Positions 1-9,235 of a stretch of 64,000 nucleotides of DNA are shown piece by piece; the first letter of the stretch is position 1; each line of letters begins with the position of its first letter. The stretch lies in contig NZ_FNVD01000002.1 of NCBI RefSeq assembly GCF_900108275.1, positions 248,001-312,000 of the forward strand. Direction: 5' to 3'. The DNA is from Jhaorihella thermophila. GTDB lineage: Bacteria > Pseudomonadota > Alphaproteobacteria > Rhodobacterales > Rhodobacteraceae. The notes under the pieces were generated by a model that was given only the letters and a program-made list of their open reading frames with translations, made no database searches and had not been told where the DNA came from. Position numbers and translations under genes: made by a program.

Positions 1-3000
1 AAGAAACTGTCGTCGATGCCCACACGCGACACGCCCAGAAGGGTTTCGAACTGCGCCGCCAGCGCGCGTTCCAGTTCGGTTCGCGGGGCAGCATAGTCGG
101 TCTCCAGATCGGGGCGGTCAAAGCTTTGCGGCGGCCCGCTTTCGGGTTCGGCGGGAATGTCGGCCTGCGCGATCAGATCGGGCAGCGGCAGCGACGACAC
201 CACGACCCGCGGCAGGCCGGTCGCCAGCGCCCGGCGCAGGGCCTGCGGGCCTTCGTCGGGGCGGATGCCCTGCCGGATCTGGTGGTGCAGGCGCTTTTCG
301 GCCGGCGAAAGCGGTGCCGGCTCGGGCGCGACCAGCCCCAGCGCGGCGGCATCGGCGTCGGGCTGCGCGGGCGGGGCGAAATCCAGCCCTGCTGCGAGCC
401 GCTGCATCCGAAAGTCGCGGATCTCGACCAGTATGCGGCCATCGCCATCGGTCAGGGTCACATGGAAGGTCGCAGTGCCGTCCTCCCGCCCCTCGGCCAG
501 CCGCACCCAGCTGCTGATCTCTGCCGGCAGGGGCGCGTGAACCCGGACCGATCCATAGGAGACCGGCACCCACAGATGCGACGGCTCATAAGAGGGCGCC
601 AATTCGATGGCCCAGCCGGTCGCCAGATCCAGAAGCCCCGGATGCAGGCGGTAGCCGTCTCCCGGATCCTGTAGCGCCTCTTGCGGCAGGTGCAGGCGGG
701 CCAGTCCCTCTCCCTGCCCCAGCGCGGCCGCGCGGAGGACGTGCCAGCGCGGACCGAAATGCAGATGCGCCTCTTGCGGTGAGCGCAGGTGCCCCCCCGG
801 CGCGGCGCGACGCGCGTCGCCGCAGCGTTCGGCGACCGCACCCAGGTCGATCGGGTCGGGGTGTGCGGCATCCTCGCGCGTGACGATGCGGGCCTGCGCG
901 TGCAGGGCATAGCCCCCGCCCGGCAGCTGCCCGTGCACGGTCAGGTCATACCCGCCGTCGCGCGGCTCCAGCCGGACCACCACCTCGCGCGGGGTTCGGT
1001 CGTCCACGTTCAGCGGGCGGAAGAAATAGAGGTCGCGGATCTCGAACGGGCTGGTTTCGCCGTGTTCCACCAGCGCCTCGGCCGCCAGTTCTACGAACCC
1101 GGTGCCCGGCATCAGCGCCACGCCATCGGCGGTCCGGTGCTGGTCCAGCACCCAAAGGTCGGTCGAAAGCCGCGACACGAACAGCCGGCAACCGGCCAGG
1201 TCGAACCCGGTTTCGTCCAGCATCGGCGCCGAGGCCGGCTCGGGCGGGGCGGACTGGGCGCGGGCGCGCCCGGCCATCGCCTCGGCCGCCATGCCGGTTT
1301 CGGCCCAGACGCCCCAGTTCACCGTCACCACGCGGGTCCACCCGCCCCGCCGCGCCTGCGCCCAGGCATCCAGAAAGGCATTCGCGGCGATGTAGTCCAC
1401 CTGCCCCGCCGGGCGCGTCGCCGTCGAAGAGGACGAGAACAGCACCATCATGTCCAGCGCGCCGTCGGGGAACAGCTGATCCAGCACCCGAAGCCCGGCG
1501 ACCTTGGGCGCCAGCACCCGCGCGATCGAGTCGTCGGTCTTGGCCAGAAGCGGCGCGTCCTCGATATGGCCGGCGGCGTGGATCACGCCGGTGATCTTGC
1601 CCAACCGCTGTTCGGCCTGCGCCACGGCGGCGCGCATGGCCTCGATGTTCGTGACGTCCGCAGCCAGCGCCATGACCGACCCCTCGGCCAGCGAGTCCAG
1701 TTCCCGCATTGCGCGGATCATGCGCGAGACGCGGTCGGCGGGGGCGTGCATCCGCAGATGCCGCGCCCAGTCCTCTCGCGGCGGCAGCGCGCGGCGCGAC
1801 ACCAGCGCAATCTTTCCGCCCCGGCGGATCAGGTCGGCCGCCACGGTCAGCCCGATCCCCCCGAACCCGCCGGTGATGAGCCATGTGCCCCCCTCCGCCG
1901 GCGCATCCGCCGCGTCCAGCTTCACCGGCCGATACTCCTGCGCAAACCGGCGGCCATCGCGCCAAAGCGCGACGGTGTTGCCGGGCTCGGCCACAAGCTC
2001 TTCGAGCAGCGGCCGGACCAGGGGCGCAATGGCCGCGCCGTCCGCCCGGCGCCTTCGGGCCAGAAACCCGCCCCTGGCCCGCATCGGCAGATGCAGATCC
2101 AGCCAAGCGCAGGTCACGCCCGGCAATTCGCGCGGCATGACCCCCAGCGGGCCCGCGATCATCGCCTTTTCGGGATAGCGCAGCGCCTCGTCCCCGCGCG
2201 CAGCCGCGCCGGTGGTCGCGGCGACGACATGGACCGGCCCCGGCAGATCCACCCCGCCCAGCGCCTGACCCAGCGCGGTCAGGCTGTGGAACCCGTGTTC
2301 GATATGCGACTGTTCCAGACTGCTGCCGGGGCGGAAGGTCTCGCGGTCGGTCACCAGCCAGAGATGCGCGATCCGGTCGGGCAGGCGCCCCTGCGCCGCC
2401 AGATCCGCCAGCAGCGCGTCATACCCCTCCCGCCCCTGTTCTGGGGCGAGCGTATAGCGCCCCTCGGCCAGCCGCGCGAAGATATCGCCCGAGCGCACCC
2501 GCGCCACGAAGTGTCCGGCCTGTTCCAGCCGCGTGGCCACCGCCGCGCCCAGCCCGGTTTCGTCTTCGAACAGCAGCCAGTTCAGCGGCTGATCGCCCAG
2601 TTCGCTGTCCACGTCCAGCGCGCAATCCGCGTGCCGCGGCCGCCAGACGGGCCGCCAGCCCCAGCCGTCGATATTGTCATCGCGCACCGGCGCGGGCGCC
2701 TCGGCCCGATCTGCGGCCTTGCCCGGTTCGATGAAATAGCGGCGCGTCTGAAAGGCATAGGTTGGCAAGGGCACGCGGTTGCGCCTCGCCTCGCCCCAGA
2801 TCTGGGTCCAGTCGGCCTCGACCCCGCAGGCCCAGAGCCGCCCGATCACGCCCAGGAAATACGCATCGTCCGGCATCTCCTGATCCGGGTGACGCAGGGA
2901 ACTCAGCACCTGCCCGGCCTTGACGCCCGGGTTCATCTGCGCCAGCGAACTCAGCGCCTTGCCGGGGCCGACCTCGAGAAACACGCGGCCGGGTTCGGCG

Positions 3001-5384
3001 GCCAGATGGTCGATGCAGTCGGCGAACAGCACGGTGTTGCGCAGTTGGTCCGCCCAGTAATCGGGGCTGGTCGCCTGTTCGGGCGCAAGCGGCCGGCCGG
3101 TGCGGTTGGAGATGACCGGAAGCTTCGGCGGGCGCAACTCCAGCCCGCGCAGAAAGGCGCGGAAGTCGTCAAGGATCGGGTCCAGCATCCGCGAATGCGC
3201 GGCGATATCGATCTGGATGCGCTGGTGATCCACCCCGCGCGCCTCAAGATCCGCCGCCAGCCGGTCCAGCGCGGCCTGGGGCCCGGACACGGCGGTCAGG
3301 TCCGGCGCATTGACGCTGGCGATGTCCAGATGGTCGCCAATCAGCGCGCGCAGTTCGTCCACCGGCAACGAGACGCTCAGCATCCCCCCCGCCGGCACCG
3401 TGTCAAAGAGCCGCCCGCGCAGCAGCACAAGGTCGATGCAGTCCTCGAAGGACAGCACCCCGGCCAGACAGGCGGCGGTGTTCTCGCCCATCGAATGGCC
3501 CACCATCGCCGCCGGCCGCACCCCCCAGCTGATCCAGAGCTGCGCCAGCGCGTATTCCACGATCATGATGAGCGGCAGCTGCACCGAGGGTTGCCGCAGC
3601 CGCGCCTCCGCCTCGGTCCTTGCGCCGTCTTCGGGCAGCCAGATCGCGCGGATGTCATAGTCCAGCCGTTTCTGAAGATGTTCGAGCCCGCGATCCATCC
3701 ACTCGGCAAAGACCGGCTCGGTCTCATAGAGATCGCGCGCCATCCCGGCATATTGCGCCCCCCCGCCGGGGAACATGAACACGACTTCGGGCGCATCGCC
3801 CAGCACGTCATGGGTGAAGACCCGCAGCGGATCGCCGGTTTCCAGCAGCTCGGCGGCCTCTTCGGTTGTCTCGGCCACCAGCACGCGGCGTTTCTCGAAC
3901 CCGCGCCGGCCCTCTTCAAGGGTAAAGGCCACGTCCGCCAGCGGCAGGCCGGGATGAGCGCGCAGATGCGCCGCCAGCGCCTGCGAATTGGCCTCCAGCG
4001 CCGCCTTGCCACGCCCCGAGATGCACAGGATCTGAAACGGGAAATCCGACTCTTCGGAGGGCGGCCGCGCGGGAGCCTCTTCCAGCACCACATGCGCGTT
4101 GGTTCCCCCCACGCCCAGCGAGTTCACCCCGGCCCGGCGCGGCCCCTTGTGCGGCACCCAGTCCGTCAACCGGTCGGCCACAAGGAACGGGCTGTGGTCG
4201 AAATCGATCGCCGGGTTCGGCGCCTCGTAGCCCAGACTGGGCGGGATCTGCCGGTGATGCAGCGCCAGCGCGGTCTTGATGAGACTCGCCACACCGGCGG
4301 CGGTGTCGAGATGCCCGATATTCGTCTTGACCGATCCGATCCGGCAAAACCCCGTCTCCTCCGTCGTTTCGCGAAAGGCCTGGGTCAGGGCGGAGACCTC
4401 GATCGGGTCGCCCAGATAGGTGCCCGTGCCGTGGCATTCGACGTAATCCACCGTATCGGCCGGCACGTCCGCCGCGCGCAGGGCGGCGGCCACGGCCTCG
4501 GCTTGGCCATCGACCGACGGCGCCAGATAGCCCGCCTTGGCCGCGCCGTCATTGTTGATCGCGCTGCCCTTGATGACCGCCCAGACGTGGTCGCCATCGG
4601 CGATGGCATCCTTCAGCCGTTTCAGCGCCACCACCCCCGCGCCGGAGCCGAACACCGTGCCCTGCGCGCGGTGGTCGAAGGCGTAGCAATGCCCGTCCGG
4701 GCTGAGGATTTCGTTTTCCTTGTAGAGATAGCCCCGCCCCTGCGGCAGCTCGATCGTGGCGCCGCCCGCCAGCGCCATGTCGCAATCGCCGTCGCGCAGC
4801 GCCTTGCAGGCGTAATGCACCGCCACCAGCGAGGTGGAGCACGCCGTCTGGACGTTCACCGAGGGGCCGTGCAGGTCAAAGACATGGCTGGCCCGCGTGG
4901 ACAGGAAGTCCTTGTCGTTGCCGGTATGGCGCAGCAGGAACATGCCCACTTCGTCCACCAGGCCCGGGTTGGAGCAGATGTTGAAATAGAAATAGCTGCC
5001 CATCCCGCAGCCGGCATAGACGCCGACACGCCCCGCCGCCCCGGGCGAGTGGCCGGCGTTTTCCATCGCCTCCCAGGCAACCTCGAGGAACTTGCGGTGC
5101 TGCGGGTCCAGGATCGCGGCTTCCTTGGGGCTGAAACCGAAGAACTCGGCATCGAAATCGGCATAGCCCTGCAGGGGGGCGGCGGCCGGAACATAGTTGG
5201 GATCGGCCATGCGCTCGGGGTTCTCGCCCGCGGCCAGAAGCTCCTCTTCGTCCAGCCGGCGGATCGATTCCACGCCGCCACGCAGATTTTCCCAGAATTC
5301 CGTCAGCGTGGATGCGCCCGGCACGCGAACCGCCATGCCGACGATGGCGATATCCGTCTCCGAAATTCCCGAACTTGCTACCAT
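1..5384 (-). CDS. Type I polyketide synthase, KS-AT-KR-DH-(ACP), C-terminus beyond window
   Basis: A multimodular type I PKS of at least 1794 residues reads from an ATG at 5384 to the left edge with no stop. The ketosynthase (about residues 10-430) has the active-site Cys182 in TACSTS and the HGTGT and NIGH histidine motifs. The acyltransferase (about 510-800) has GHSMG with Ser631 and AAHS where malonyl enzymes usually have HAFH, so extender choice is unclear. A ketoreductase follows (about 1165-1350, TGGFGGIG, Tyr in DYIAAN). A hot-dog dehydratase with an H-x8-PG-like motif near residue 1412 comes next. The last residues (ELERALAAQFETLLG...) look like the start of an acyl carrier protein. 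KR before DH is not the common order. It lies 215 bp downstream of a same-strand O-antigen-ligase-like gene. The product cannot be predicted. Confidence 0.9.
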   Translation of the reverse strand, partial: MVASSGISETDIAIVGMAVRVPGASTLTEFWENLRGGVESIRRLDEEELLAAGENPERMADPNYVPAAAPLQGYADFDAEFFGFSPKEAAILDPQHRKFLEVAWEAMENAGHSPGAAGRVGVYAGCGMGSYFYFNICSNPGLVDEVGMFLLRHTGNDKDFLSTRASHVFDLHGPSVNVQTACSTSLVAVHYACKALRDGDCDMALAGGATIELPQGRGYLYKENEILSPDGHCYAFDHRAQGTVFGSGAGVVALKRLKDAIADGDHVWAVIKGSAINNDGAAKAGYLAPSVDGQAEAVAAALRAADVPADTVDYVECHGTGTYLGDPIEVSALTQAFRETTEETGFCRIGSVKTNIGHLDTAAGVASLIKTALALHHRQIPPSLGYEAPNPAIDFDHSPFLVADRLTDWVPHKGPRRAGVNSLGVGGTNAHVVLEEAPARPPSEESDFPFQILCISGRGKAALEANSQALAAHLRAHPGLPLADVAFTLEEGRRGFEKRRVLVAETTEEAAELLETGDPLRVFTHDVLGDAPEVVFMFPGGGAQYAGMARDLYETEPVFAEWMDRGLEHLQKRLDYDIRAIWLPEDGARTEAEARLRQPSVQLPLIMIVEYALAQLWISWGVRPAAMVGHSMGENTAACLAGVLSFEDCIDLVLLRGRLFDTVPAGGMLSVSLPVDELRALIGDHLDIASVNAPDLTAVSGPQAALDRLAADLEARGVDHQRIQIDIAAHSRMLDPILDDFRAFLRGLELRPPKLPVISNRTGRPLAPEQATSPDYWADQLRNTVLFADCIDHLAAEPGRVFLEVGPGKALSSLAQMNPGVKAGQVLSSLRHPDQEMPDDAYFLGVIGRLWACGVEADWTQIWGEARRNRVPLPTYAFQTRRYFIEPGKAADRAEAPAPVRDDNIDGWGWRPVWRPRHADCALDVDSELGDQPLNWLLFEDETGLGAAVATRLEQAGHFVARVRSGDIFARLAEGRYTLAPEQGREGYDALLADLAAQGRLPDRIAHLWLVTDRETFRPGSSLEQSHIEHGFHSLTALGQALGGVDLPGPVHVVAATTGAAARGDEALRYPEKAMIAGPLGVMPRELPGVTCAWLDLHLPMRARGGFLARRRRADGAAIAPLVRPLLEELVAEPGNTVALWRDGRRFAQEYRPVKLDAADAPAEGGTWLITGGFGGIGLTVAADLIRRGGKIALVSRRALPPREDWARHLRMHAPADRVSRMIRAMRELDSLAEGSVMALAADVTNIEAMRAAVAQAEQRLGKITGVIHAAGHIEDAPLLAKTDDSIARVLAPKVAGLRVLDQLFPDGALDMMVLFSSSSTATRPAGQVDYIAANAFLDAWAQARRGGWTRVVTVNWGVWAETGMAAEAMAGRARAQSAPPEPASAPMLDETGFDLAGCRLFVSRLSTDLWVLDQHRTADGVALMPGTGFVELAAEALVEHGETSPFEIRDLYFFRPLNVDDRTPREVVVRLEPRDGGYDLTVHGQLPGGGYALHAQARIVTREDAAHPDPIDLGAVAERCGDARRAAPGGHLRSPQEAHLHFGPRWHVLRAAALGQGEGLARLHLPQEALQDPGDGYRLHPGLLDLATGWAIELAPSYEPSHLWVPVSYGSVRVHAPLPAEISSWVRLAEGREDGTATFHVTLTDGDGRILVEIRDFRMQRLAAGLDFAPPAQPDADAAALGLVAPEPAPLSPAEKRLHHQIRQGIRPDEGPQALRRALATGLPRVVVSSLPLPDLIAQADIPAEPESGPPQSFDRPDLETDYAAPRTELERALAAQFETLLGVSRVGIDDSF

Positions 5385-5599
5385 ACCCCAACCCAATGCT
5401 TCGGGCCATTACCGCGCGGGGCCCGACAGGATCTTGATACCGCCCGACCCGGCCTGCCAACAAATCCAATCTCGCCCCCTACAACCGGCCGCCCGGGCAA
5501 GATCCTGAAAAACGGGGCGATTTTCCGTCAGCTTAGCCGTCGGACTGTGTCCTGTCATGTGGCAATGTGCCCGATAGCCCCGGATCGTTTCCAATTCCG

Positions 5600-7024
5600 T
5601 CAAAGGATGGGGCGTTCGGTCTTGGGCTTGCGTCCGATCACCGGCGTTCGGCCCGTTCGGAGGCCGCGCCGCTTATTTCTTCGCGCGGCGCGCGCGCGTT
5701 CGCAGCTGCCAAGCACCGCCCCAGCCAGCATCCAGGTGAACGGCACCAAGGTTGCGTTCAGCAGCATGTCGATCATGTTGACGGTCAGGATGAGGACCGC
5801 TGGCGCGATCCAGTGCAAGGCCACCCTTTGTCCGGCCACGCGCCCGGCCCGCGCGGCCAGAAGGACCGGCAGCGCCAGAAGACCCATTTCGGCAATATAG
5901 CCGACCCAGCCGAATGTGCCGAACACGATGATCCATCGCCCGTCGGGAATGGTGAGAAGCCGACCGGTTTCGGGGTCGTAAACCAGGTTCCGGCCAAAGG
6001 TGCCCCAGCCGAACAGCGGCTTTTCCCAGGCCCGATCAAGCAGCAAGTTTTCGTTGTTCAACCGGAACCCCAGAGAGCTCGCCCTGGTCGGGTCGATGGC
6101 CCGCGCCTTTTCCAGTATCATGTCCACCGGAACCAGCCCGGCGTTGCGAAGCACTGGATAGCAGGTCGCGACGACAGCCAGCAGGAGCGCGACGCGGATC
6201 TGGGTTCTGGACCCGGAGAACAACAGAAACGGGGTAAAGGCCAGCGCATAGAGCTGTGATGCGAGGCTCTTGCTCAGCACCAGAACCCCCGCCAGATAGA
6301 GCGTTGCCGCCAGCCATCGGACGCGCTCCACGCCGTCGGTTCGGCGCAACATCGTGGCGCTGGCCAGCAGTGCGGCGACGAAAAACATCGCCAGCCACAG
6401 CGCATGCGGCAGGAACACGATCGGCCGAAAGCCGTCCCCCCGCATCATCTGGTCGAAACGGTGCTGGAAAAAGCCATAGACCCATGTGTGCAGCTGCGGG
6501 CTCATGCGGACTTCGAACAGCGCGGGCAGGGAATAGACCAGCCCCCCCACGGCCAGCCCCAGAAGCAGTTCGCGCAGACCGGTTTCCGACGCCAGATGTT
6601 GCCGCGCGATCAGGAACGGCAGCAGGAACAGAAACTGGTTGACGACGACGGACAACAGGTCGTGGCCGGACAACGCCGGCAGGACGGTATCGTCGAAGAC
6701 GAGCGTTTCGCCATTGGTCAGAACGGTTGGAATTACGCCGAACACAAACAATGCCATCAACACCCGACCGGTTGGCGAGACGGGCCAGAGCGAAACCCTT
6801 CGGCCCATCCAGAACAGGCAGATGAGAAAGACAGCGAGCGCCGGGATGACGTCCTTGTCCAGCGGCGGAACGAGCGGCGCGTCGAACGCCGTTCTCTCGG
6901 GCAGCAGCAGATAGCCGCCGAGTATGCTCCAGACGATGGCGCGTTCGAATGGAAGGCGCAGGAACAGAAACAGGCAGACCACCGGCCAGCCCAGCAAGGC
7001 AAGATAGGCGATTGTGTTCGGCAT
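5600..7024 (-). CDS. O-antigen ligase (WaaL/Wzy)-like polytopic membrane protein
   Basis: A 474-residue, very hydrophobic inner-membrane protein with about 10-12 predicted transmembrane stretches. The motif EKPLFGWGTFG near the C-terminal third resembles the periplasmic-loop signature (NPLFGxGxG) of the O-antigen ligase/polymerase superfamily. The ATG at 7024 (MPNTIAYL) was chosen because translation upstream of it is Arg/Ala-rich and not membrane-like. The C-terminus is a basic tail. Members of the family join or polymerise lipid-linked glycans on the periplasmic face, which fits the glycosyltransferase, flippase and chain-length genes downstream. Whether it acts as ligase or polymerase (Wzy) cannot be told from sequence. 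Confidence 0.75.
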   Translation of the reverse strand: MPNTIAYLALLGWPVVCLFLFLRLPFERAIVWSILGGYLLLPERTAFDAPLVPPLDKDVIPALAVFLICLFWMGRRVSLWPVSPTGRVLMALFVFGVIPTVLTNGETLVFDDTVLPALSGHDLLSVVVNQFLFLLPFLIARQHLASETGLRELLLGLAVGGLVYSLPALFEVRMSPQLHTWVYGFFQHRFDQMMRGDGFRPIVFLPHALWLAMFFVAALLASATMLRRTDGVERVRWLAATLYLAGVLVLSKSLASQLYALAFTPFLLFSGSRTQIRVALLLAVVATCYPVLRNAGLVPVDMILEKARAIDPTRASSLGFRLNNENLLLDRAWEKPLFGWGTFGRNLVYDPETGRLLTIPDGRWIIVFGTFGWVGYIAEMGLLALPVLLAARAGRVAGQRVALHWIAPAVLILTVNMIDMLLNATLVPFTWMLAGAVLGSCERARAARRNKRRGLRTGRTPVIGRKPKTERPIL

Positions 7025-7265
7025 CCGTCCCGTTCGTCCTGCCGCCCTGCGCCGCTCGGTCTTCGGCGACCTGGCATCCTTCGTTGGATCCAGTCTAGCA
7101 GGGGCGCTCAGACATGTCGCGCGGCGCTCGGCCCTACAGTGCCACGCGCGGCGCGACCATGGCACGGATACAACGCCGGCACCGGCGTTGCGCCGGGCGG
7201 CTGGCGGGTGAACCGATGGCGGCCTATCAGGGAGCGGATCGGGAAGAAACCAGCAGGGCCCACCC

Positions 7266-8015
7266 ATGAAGTTCCAGTTCGGCGATCAGACCATCACGGT
7301 CAACATGCCCGATTTCGCGACGCTGGACCGCGAGATCCGGCACCGGCTTCGGACCGGGCGCGGCTTTGCCCTGGCGACGGTCAACCTGGACCATCTGGTC
7401 AAGATGGCGGACATGCCGGGTTTTGCCCGGACCTATGCCGCGCAGGATCTTGTGGTGGCGGACGGCCGGCCGATCGTCTGGCTGTCGCGGCTGGCCGGAT
7501 CACCGGTAGAACTGCTGCCCGGCTCGGACCTGGTGGTGCCGCTCTGCCGGATTGCCGCCGAAGAGGGCGCGCGCGTCGCACTTGTCGGGAGCACGGCTGT
7601 TGCGCTGGACGATGCGGCAAGGGTGCTTGTGACTGAAGTGCCGGATCTTCGGATCGTCTTGCGCATCTCGCCTTCGGTGCCGTTCGACCCCGACGGCCCC
7701 GAGGCGGATGCAATATTCGCGCAATTGTCCGAGGCGGATGTGCGGCTTTGCCTGCTCGCGCTGGGCGCGCCGAAACAGGAGACATTCGCGCTGCGCGGTC
7801 GGCAGGCGGCGCCGCGCGTGGGGTTTGCGTCGATCGGCGCGGGGCTGGATTTTCTGGGGGGGCATCAGTTTCGCGCGCCGCTGTGGATGCGCCGGATCGG
7901 GCTGGAATGGCTGTGGCGGGCACTGACCAGCCCGCGGCGGCTGGCACCGCGCTATGCGCGCGCCTTCACCATTCTACCTTCGCAGATCGTCAAGGCCCTG
8001 CGTCAGCGAGGGTGA
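7266..8015 (+). CDS. WecG/TagA/CpsF family glycosyltransferase
   Basis: A 249-residue soluble protein of the WecG/TagA/CpsF (GT26) family, which transfers N-acetylmannosamine(-uronic acid) or similar sugars to undecaprenyl-linked intermediates. Family marks are TVNLDHLVKM near the N-terminus, VADGRPIVW, the catalytic-region segment LALGAPKQE and the late GAGLDFLGG. Length is normal for the family. It is transcribed away from the O-antigen-ligase-like gene with about 240 bp between them. A dispersed double-hairpin element begins 22 nt after its stop codon and probably ends the transcript. The sugar donor cannot be assigned from sequence. Confidence 0.88.
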   Translation: MKFQFGDQTITVNMPDFATLDREIRHRLRTGRGFALATVNLDHLVKMADMPGFARTYAAQDLVVADGRPIVWLSRLAGSPVELLPGSDLVVPLCRIAAEEGARVALVGSTAVALDDAARVLVTEVPDLRIVLRISPSVPFDPDGPEADAIFAQLSEADVRLCLLALGAPKQETFALRGRQAAPRVGFASIGAGLDFLGGHQFRAPLWMRRIGLEWLWRALTSPRRLAPRYARAFTILPSQIVKALRQRG

Positions 8016-8037
8016 CGAAAGGTTGCGGTCCTGGGTG

Positions 8038-8123
8038 GCGGTTTCGGACCGCTTGCGCGGTCCGACCGATGCGGGGGGCGCTGCCCCCCGCGCCCCCCGG
8101 AGTATTTCGCGCAAGATGAAGAA
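8038..8123 (+). repeat. Gene-end double-hairpin element, copy 1
   Basis: Two adjacent perfect hairpins: CGGACCGC/GCGGTCCG with loop TTGC, then GCGGGGGGC/GCCCCCCGC with loop GCT. They are followed by CCCCGGAGTATTT and a tail containing AAGATGAAGA. The element starts 22 nt after the stop of the CpsF-family gene, in sense orientation. Five related copies occur in this window. It may be a terminator or mRNA 3'-end stabiliser, and here it lies between convergent genes. Confidence 0.8.
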
Positions 8124-8169
8124 GCCGGATGTCGTCCGCACCGGCGCGGGTTTTCCGGGGCGGGAGCGG

Positions 8170-9147
8170 TCATTTGTATTCCAAGATGCCGCGGCGGTGC
8201 CCGATCAGTCTGCGGATGTGGTATTCCAGCGCGCCCTGCGCCTCGGGGAACCTGCCCAGCACAGTGAAAAATGCCGCCTCCCATGCTTCGCGCCCACCGC
8301 CATCGCGCAGGGCGAGGCGGACAACCTGGGCCGGGTAAGCAAGCAGCAGCAACAGCGCCCAGGGACTGATGAAAAGCGCAAGGCCAAGCGTGAGCAGCGG
8401 CAGGGCGGCTCCCCAGGACAGCGCCCGGAGGGTTTCGCGCCGCCAGAACCGGTCCGGGCCACGCCCGTGCAGCTGCGCGCCCTCGGCAAATGCGTAGCCT
8501 GCCCGACGGCTGCGTCGCCACCACTGGCCGAACCGGTGCATGTCCGCGTCATGGCACGTCATCTCGGCATCGAGCCGCCAGATCGTCCAGCCGGCCCGGC
8601 GCAGGCGCTGGCACAGCTCCGGTTCCTCGCCGGCAATCAGCGCGGGGTCGAAACCGCCAACCAGTTCCAGTGCCCGCAGCCGCATCAGCGCGTCCCCGCC
8701 GCAGGCCAGCGCCTCGCCCGGCGGCGTGTTCCATTCGCGGTCGCAGAGGCGGTTGTAGACCGACGCCTCGGGATGTCGTTCGCGCCGGCGCCCGCAGGCA
8801 ACCGCGACGTCGGGGCGGGCCTCGAGAAAGGCCCCGGCCGTGGCAATCCAGTCCGGATCCACCGTGCAGTCGCCATCGATCAATTGCACATAGGCCGCGC
8901 CGCTGCCGTAGATGCGTGCAAGCCCGGCATTGCGGGCCCGCGCCGCGGTGAAGGGGCGGGAAAGGTCCAACTCCACCACCTCGGCCCCGGCAGCGCGGGC
9001 GGCCTGAACGCTGCCGTCGGTCGAACCGGAATCGACATAGATCACCCTGCGGACGCAGCCGCGCAACGAGGCAAGGCAGGCCACCAGCCGGTCGCCTTCA
9101 TTGCGGCCGATCACCACCGCGTCGATCGCAGCTGTCCCATCGCCCAT
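8170..9147 (-). CDS. Glycosyltransferase family 2
   Basis: A 325-residue GT-A fold glycosyltransferase with a C-terminal membrane anchor. Visible motifs are VIGRNEGDRL at the N-terminus, YVDSGSTDGS, the metal-binding DGD in LIDGDCTVDPDW, and the acidic GEEPELCQRLRRAGW that supplies the catalytic base. One or two hydrophobic stretches near residues 255-290 suggest association with the cytoplasmic membrane. The ATG at 9147 is preferred over one 21 nt upstream because GAGGGAGG sits just before it. It probably adds a sugar to a lipid-linked polysaccharide repeat unit. Donor and acceptor are unknown. Confidence 0.88.
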   Translation of the reverse strand: MGDGTAAIDAVVIGRNEGDRLVACLASLRGCVRRVIYVDSGSTDGSVQAARAAGAEVVELDLSRPFTAARARNAGLARIYGSGAAYVQLIDGDCTVDPDWIATAGAFLEARPDVAVACGRRRERHPEASVYNRLCDREWNTPPGEALACGGDALMRLRALELVGGFDPALIAGEEPELCQRLRRAGWTIWRLDAEMTCHDADMHRFGQWWRRSRRAGYAFAEGAQLHGRGPDRFWRRETLRALSWGAALPLLTLGLALFISPWALLLLLAYPAQVVRLALRDGGGREAWEAAFFTVLGRFPEAQGALEYHIRRLIGHRRGILEYK

Positions 9148-9235
9148 GCCTGCCTCCCTCGGGCGCAAGCGTAGTGACCGAGCGGCCCTCCATCAAGCGC
9201 GACCGCAGCTTGGGTCGTCAATCATGGGCGGTCCC

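Noticed and set aside
789-5900. A 1703-codon plus-strand open frame
   Set aside because: It is antisense to the PKS, has biased His/Arg/Pro composition and no domain. Long empty antisense frames are normal opposite GC-rich genes.
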